From NCBI GenBank assembly GCA_966210515.1, contig CBIHLM010000002.1:81429-145428 (forward strand): a stretch of DNA of 64,000 nucleotides. The letters are read 5' to 3'. Both the position numbers and the translations under genes were made by a program. The notes below the pieces were generated by a model. The model made no database searches. It worked only from the letters and a program-made list of their open reading frames with translations, and was not told the origin of the DNA. Positions 60,747 to 64,000 of this stretch are shown here, piece by piece. Numbering within the stretch: position 1 is the first letter of the stretch; every line of letters begins with the position of its first letter. The stretch is from Paradesertivirga sp966210515. GTDB taxonomy: Bacteria > Bacteroidota > Bacteroidia > Sphingobacteriales > Sphingobacteriaceae.

Positions 60747-63581
60747 ATGAATCAATTTTTTACAATCCTGAAGGTTCCTTTATCAGAAGATAATGTTAGT
60801 AAAATTAGCTCCGTTTATTCATTAAAGCTTATTCTTGTTTTATTAATCTATTTTTCAACTACTGTTTTTTTTCCTGGATATGCCAGGGCTGCAATAGGCG
60901 ATTACATAAGTAGCATTGATAAAGATAAAGCTGCTTACAGCCCGGGGGCGGTGGTGAATTTTACTATAAATTTAAAACAATCGGTTTCTAATCGAACTCT
61001 TAAAATAACCTATTATCAGTACAATACTGCAATTTCCACCCAGTCGAAAGTAATTAGTGGAACCAGTTCCACATGGGCTTGGGTAACCCCTAATGCCGAT
61101 TATAAGGGATATCTCGTCAAAGCGGAGCTAAAAAATGGAAATACAGTTTTAGATTTCTCCACAATAGGCATAGACGTATCTTCAAACTGGACTAAGTTTC
61201 CACGCTATGGCTTCTTGTCGAAATTTGGAAATCTGACCGATGGTGATATGGATGTTGTAATCAATAAATTAACCCGCTACCAGATCAATGGATTACAGTT
61301 TTACGATTGGATGGATACTCATCAGGATCCCTTAGCTGGAACAGCATCAAATCCTTCTGCGCAGTGGAATGATCTGGCCAACCGCCCAAGTTATTTTAAT
61401 ACAGTAAAGGGATATATTGACCGGGCACATAATAAAGGAATAAAAGCAATGTTTTACAACCTGCTTTACGGCGCTTACCCCGCAGCAACAGGAGTTAGTG
61501 ACACCTGGGGGCTTTTTCGTGACAATACTCATACTAATCAATACGCTCATACAGGTTTACCATCATCATGGGAAACAACTTCAATTAATGTTTACGACCC
61601 TGGAAATACTAACTGGCAGAGTTTTTTGAACACTGCACATAACGAAGTATATAATGCGACAAATCTCCATTTTGACGGTTACCATACAGATCAGTTAGGT
61701 GATTTCGGAACTGTTTACAACTACAATGGCACACAGATTTATCCAGACCAATCTTTTGATGATTTTTTAAGTGCGGCCAAAGCGGCACAGCCTGGCAAGT
61801 CTTTGGTTATGAATGCTGTAAACCAATATGGGCAACAACATATCGGCCAGTCCCCGGTTGATTTTACTTATTCTGAGTTATGGACGGGCAATGAAGAGTA
61901 TTACAGCCTTGGAAATGTTATTCAGCAAAACAATGGATATAAAAATGTGAATACTGTTTTAGCCGCTTATGTAAATAAAGGTAAATCTGGAAGTGCTGGT
62001 TTTTTTAACCCGGCAAGTGTATTAATGACCGATGCAGTAATTTTTGCCTTTGGAGGAGCACATATTGAGCTTGGAGAACACATGCTTGGCAATGAATATT
62101 TTCCTAACAGTAATTTGCAAATGTCTGCAACTTTGGAGAAGGATTTATTAGCGTATTATGATTTCTCGGTAGCTTATGAGAATATTTTAAGAGATGGCAG
62201 AACATTTAATAATGTTACTCTGTCTGGCGGTAGCAATGTGCGTTACTGGCCCCCAGTACAAGGAAAAGTAGCAACTGTGGGTGCACAATGGGGAAGCAGC
62301 CAGATTTTTCATGTGCTTAATTATTCGAATGCACAAACGCTAAACTGGAGAGATGATAACCAGGTACAGCCTGTGCCTGCTACTATTAGCAATCTTCCGT
62401 TAAATTTTCCTTATTCAACTCCAATTACCCGGATGTGGGTGGCATCTCCTGATTTTAATCAAGGACAACCACAAGCGATTACTTTCACTCAATCTAATGG
62501 AGTGGTGAACTTCAGTTTGCCATCATTAAAATACTGGTCGATGGTTGTTGCAGAGACAGGTCCGGATATGTCTACCTGTTCCGCTCCGAGTTTCAATCCT
62601 GTGTCTGGTAGTTCATTTACAGCGCCGGTTGCCATCACCTTAACTTCTTCCACAGCAGGTGCAATCATTCGATATACTACAGATGGCAGTATTCCCACTT
62701 CTATTTCTCCAACGTATACCGGTCCGTTCACTATTTCAAACAGCTGTACGATTAAAACTTATTCTTCAAAAGCCGGGATGGTTGATTCTCCTGTTTCTTC
62801 CGCAAACTATACCATCACGCTTCCTGCAGGTGTAACCGCTGGAGGAACGTATAAAGTCCTGGCACGACACAGTTCGAAAGCACTTGATGTTAAACAACAA
62901 TTAACTGCCGATGGAACAATTGTTTATCAGTATGAGTATTTGGGCGCTCAAAACCAAAAATGGCGAATAGATGCACAAGGTAATGGATTTTATAAATTGA
63001 TTGCTGTACATAGCCAAAAGGCCATGGACGTAGTTGGGGCCAGTACGCTGGATGGCGCAGCGATCCATCAATGGGCGCCTTTAAATGTTCCGAGCCAGGA
63101 TTGGAGTATTGCAAGCGTAGGCGGCGGTTACTTTAAAATTGTAAACCGAAATAGCGGTAAAGCTTTGGATGTGTACGGAGCGGAAACAGCGAACGAAGCT
63201 CCGGTCAACCAGTATATTTATGCAGGTGGCTTGAACCAACAGTTCTCTATTGTATCGGTATCGGATGCTGCTGGTGTAATGTCGGCGGATCAAGCAAATG
63301 CTTTAGATATGGTTGGTTTTACTCCAGCGGACAACCTTGCTGCTCAGCTAATTTATCCCAATCCAGCCGCGAATTCTGTAAACATCCGGATTAAGGGTAA
63401 TGCTAAAGAAAAGGTCGAATTAAGTATTTATACCACCGATTCTAGAGTGTTGTATAAAACGAATACAAATGGTGACTCAGTTGTGGAAATAAACACATCT
63501 GCCTTTGCTCCTGGCGTATATCTGGTGAAAGTACAATCGGGTACTACTGTTGAAGTGATGAAGTTATTAATAAAAAGATAA
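60747..63581 (+). CDS. Secreted GH66 dextranase with CHB_HEX, ricin-type and type IX sorting domains
   Basis: 944 residues. A signal-type hydrophobic segment (about 28-48) precedes an Ig-like domain and the GH66 barrel (FPRYGFLSKFGNLT, INGLQFYDWMDTHQDPL, Asp315 in FDGYHTDQLGD, Glu377 in YSELWTGNEE). Then come a CHB_HEX_C_1-like beta domain (about 614-690, IIRYTTDGSIPTSISPTYTG), a ricin-type beta-trefoil with three repeats (about 698-836, each with a KALDV/KAMDV core and a Q-W or Q-F end), and a type IX secretion C-terminal domain (about 865-944, LIYPNPAANSVNIRI ... GVYLVKVQSG). Exported by T9SS to the surface or medium. The trefoil probably binds the glucan. Confidence 0.93.
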   Translation: MNQFFTILKVPLSEDNVSKISSVYSLKLILVLLIYFSTTVFFPGYARAAIGDYISSIDKDKAAYSPGAVVNFTINLKQSVSNRTLKITYYQYNTAISTQSKVISGTSSTWAWVTPNADYKGYLVKAELKNGNTVLDFSTIGIDVSSNWTKFPRYGFLSKFGNLTDGDMDVVINKLTRYQINGLQFYDWMDTHQDPLAGTASNPSAQWNDLANRPSYFNTVKGYIDRAHNKGIKAMFYNLLYGAYPAATGVSDTWGLFRDNTHTNQYAHTGLPSSWETTSINVYDPGNTNWQSFLNTAHNEVYNATNLHFDGYHTDQLGDFGTVYNYNGTQIYPDQSFDDFLSAAKAAQPGKSLVMNAVNQYGQQHIGQSPVDFTYSELWTGNEEYYSLGNVIQQNNGYKNVNTVLAAYVNKGKSGSAGFFNPASVLMTDAVIFAFGGAHIELGEHMLGNEYFPNSNLQMSATLEKDLLAYYDFSVAYENILRDGRTFNNVTLSGGSNVRYWPPVQGKVATVGAQWGSSQIFHVLNYSNAQTLNWRDDNQVQPVPATISNLPLNFPYSTPITRMWVASPDFNQGQPQAITFTQSNGVVNFSLPSLKYWSMVVAETGPDMSTCSAPSFNPVSGSSFTAPVAITLTSSTAGAIIRYTTDGSIPTSISPTYTGPFTISNSCTIKTYSSKAGMVDSPVSSANYTITLPAGVTAGGTYKVLARHSSKALDVKQQLTADGTIVYQYEYLGAQNQKWRIDAQGNGFYKLIAVHSQKAMDVVGASTLDGAAIHQWAPLNVPSQDWSIASVGGGYFKIVNRNSGKALDVYGAETANEAPVNQYIYAGGLNQQFSIVSVSDAAGVMSADQANALDMVGFTPADNLAAQLIYPNPAANSVNIRIKGNAKEKVELSIYTTDSRVLYKTNTNGDSVVEINTSAFAPGVYLVKVQSGTTVEVMKLLIKR

Positions 63582-63616
63582 TAGCTGAGGATCGCATTTT
63601 CAGAAGACTCTTGAAA

Positions 63617-63660
63617 AGTTATATCAGTTGCTTTCTTTGGGAAAAGCAGCTGATATAACT
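63617..63660. other. 18-bp hairpin after the GH66 gene
   Basis: AGTTATATCAGTTGCTTT (63617-63634) and AAAGCAGCTGATATAACT (63643-63660), with one G-U pair. No T-run follows, so it is probably a 3' stabilising or processing element more than a simple terminator. Confidence 0.65.
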
Positions 63661-63781
63661 ATCGGATACTTATCCCTAGTATTGAAGCTTAATACCTCTC
63701 ATATAAGTATCTCTCGCGCCGATAACTGCAGGGGATCACATCTAATCATCAGGTGCGAAATTTTTATTAAGAAATTATTTT

Positions 63782-63814
63782 AAAACTTAGTGTATTTCCT
63801 ACACTAAGTTTTTT
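63782..63814 (+). terminator. Intrinsic terminator
   Basis: 13-bp stem AAAACTTAGTGTA (63782-63794) / TACACTAAGTTTT (63800-63812), five-base loop, ending in a T-run. It closes the dextran locus. Confidence 0.85.
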
Positions 63815-63821
63815 ACCTTTG
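63814..63821 (+). promoter_or_regulatory. Candidate -7 element of the last gene
   Basis: TACCTTTG matches TAnnTTTG and overlaps the T-run of the preceding terminator. The -33 position falls in the hairpin and has no TTTG, so support is partial. Confidence 0.4.
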
Positions 63822-63936
63822 TAAAAACATATCAAGGACTTTATCCCAAGGAGCTTCATAGAAGATTCGAATCTCGATTAGTCGTGAACCTAGGGCTTCA
63901 TTCTTTTTAGGAAATAATTAATTAAAAAAAAGTAAT

Positions 63937-64000
63937 ATGAATTTGAAAAATTATAAAGGCGTTTTATACGGTGATGCGGTTCAACAACTATTTGAACAAG
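63937..64000 (+). CDS. Start of a gene resembling class II fructose-bisphosphate aldolase (partial)
   Basis: Only 21 codons are in the window, beginning MNLKNYKGVLYGDAVQQ. The pattern GV-x-x-G-D-x-VQ-x-x-F matches the N-terminus of FbaA-type aldolases, which cleave fructose-1,6-bisphosphate in glycolysis. Too short to be certain. It has its own promoter-like element about 116 bases upstream and is separated from the dextran locus by a terminator. Confidence 0.45.
   Translation, partial: MNLKNYKGVLYGDAVQQLFEQ

Overview
The window looks like a chromosomal segment of a Bacteroidota species, probably of the Sphingobacteriaceae (Pedobacter-like). The evidence is two SusC/SusD pairs, a one-protein hybrid two-component regulator with a periplasmic propeller, a type IX secretion C-terminal domain, lipoprotein signals in many secreted enzymes, Bacteroidota-type promoters (TTTG-19 bp-TAnnTTTG) in front of rpsF and tRNA-Phe, and few strong Shine-Dalgarno sequences. 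The family-level assignment is inference; no 16S gene is present.

Layout. (1) 1-4.2 kb: the tail of a possible membrane protein, a PhyH-type dioxygenase, then about 1.4 kb of non-coding DNA dense in palindromes and degenerate intergenic repeats. These repeats recur on the other side of an RMD1/DUF155 membrane protein gene. (2) 4.2-22.8 kb: a glycerol / glycerol-3-phosphate / glycerophosphodiester locus. A DeoR/GlpR-type repressor is divergent from glpD-glpK-glpF-susC-susD-DUF5689 lipoprotein. After a terminator comes a second unit: phospholipase-D-like lipoprotein, metallophosphoesterase, glycerophosphodiester phosphodiesterase, GlpT, SGNH hydrolase and a Gfo/Idh/MocA oxidoreductase. Read together this is a SusCD-type uptake locus whose end product is glycerol-3-phosphate rather than a sugar, and it is the most novel system in the window. 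(3) 22.8-41 kb: mostly housekeeping and small genes: SRPBCC and VOC proteins, a NYN-OST-HTH RNase-like protein, an AGCS symporter, prohibitin, NADP-isocitrate dehydrogenase, dnaX, rpsF-rpsR-rplI, mtgA, a two-gene Fe-S (Hdr-like) membrane complex, tRNA-Phe, and a decayed tyrosine integrase just 3' of that tRNA. (4) 41.1-63.6 kb: a complete dextran / alpha-glucan utilisation locus: hybrid two-component regulator, ROK protein, SusC, SusD, SusE/F-like binding protein, GH66 dextranase lipoprotein, GH31, GH97, a BadF-type kinase, and a second GH66 enzyme with CHB_HEX, ricin-type and type IX sorting domains. (5) The last 64 bases begin a gene resembling class II fructose-bisphosphate aldolase.

How they work together. 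In the glp locus, extracellular and periplasmic phosphodiesterases and esterases would release glycerophospho-compounds. SusCD would bring them across the outer membrane, GDPD would liberate glycerol-3-phosphate, GlpT and GlpF would import G3P and glycerol, and GlpK/GlpD would feed dihydroxyacetone phosphate to glycolysis. In the dextran locus, the secreted and surface GH66 enzymes would cut alpha-1,6-glucan, SusCD and SusE/F would bind and import the oligosaccharides, and GH31/GH97 would finish them to glucose for the kinases.

Other points of note: an A10 run in dnaX at codons 375-378 with a stop codon immediately in the -1 frame (a likely way to make a short gamma-type subunit), a candidate small RNA with its own terminator upstream of rpsF, and a promoter-driven 29-codon ORF at 37.2 kb.
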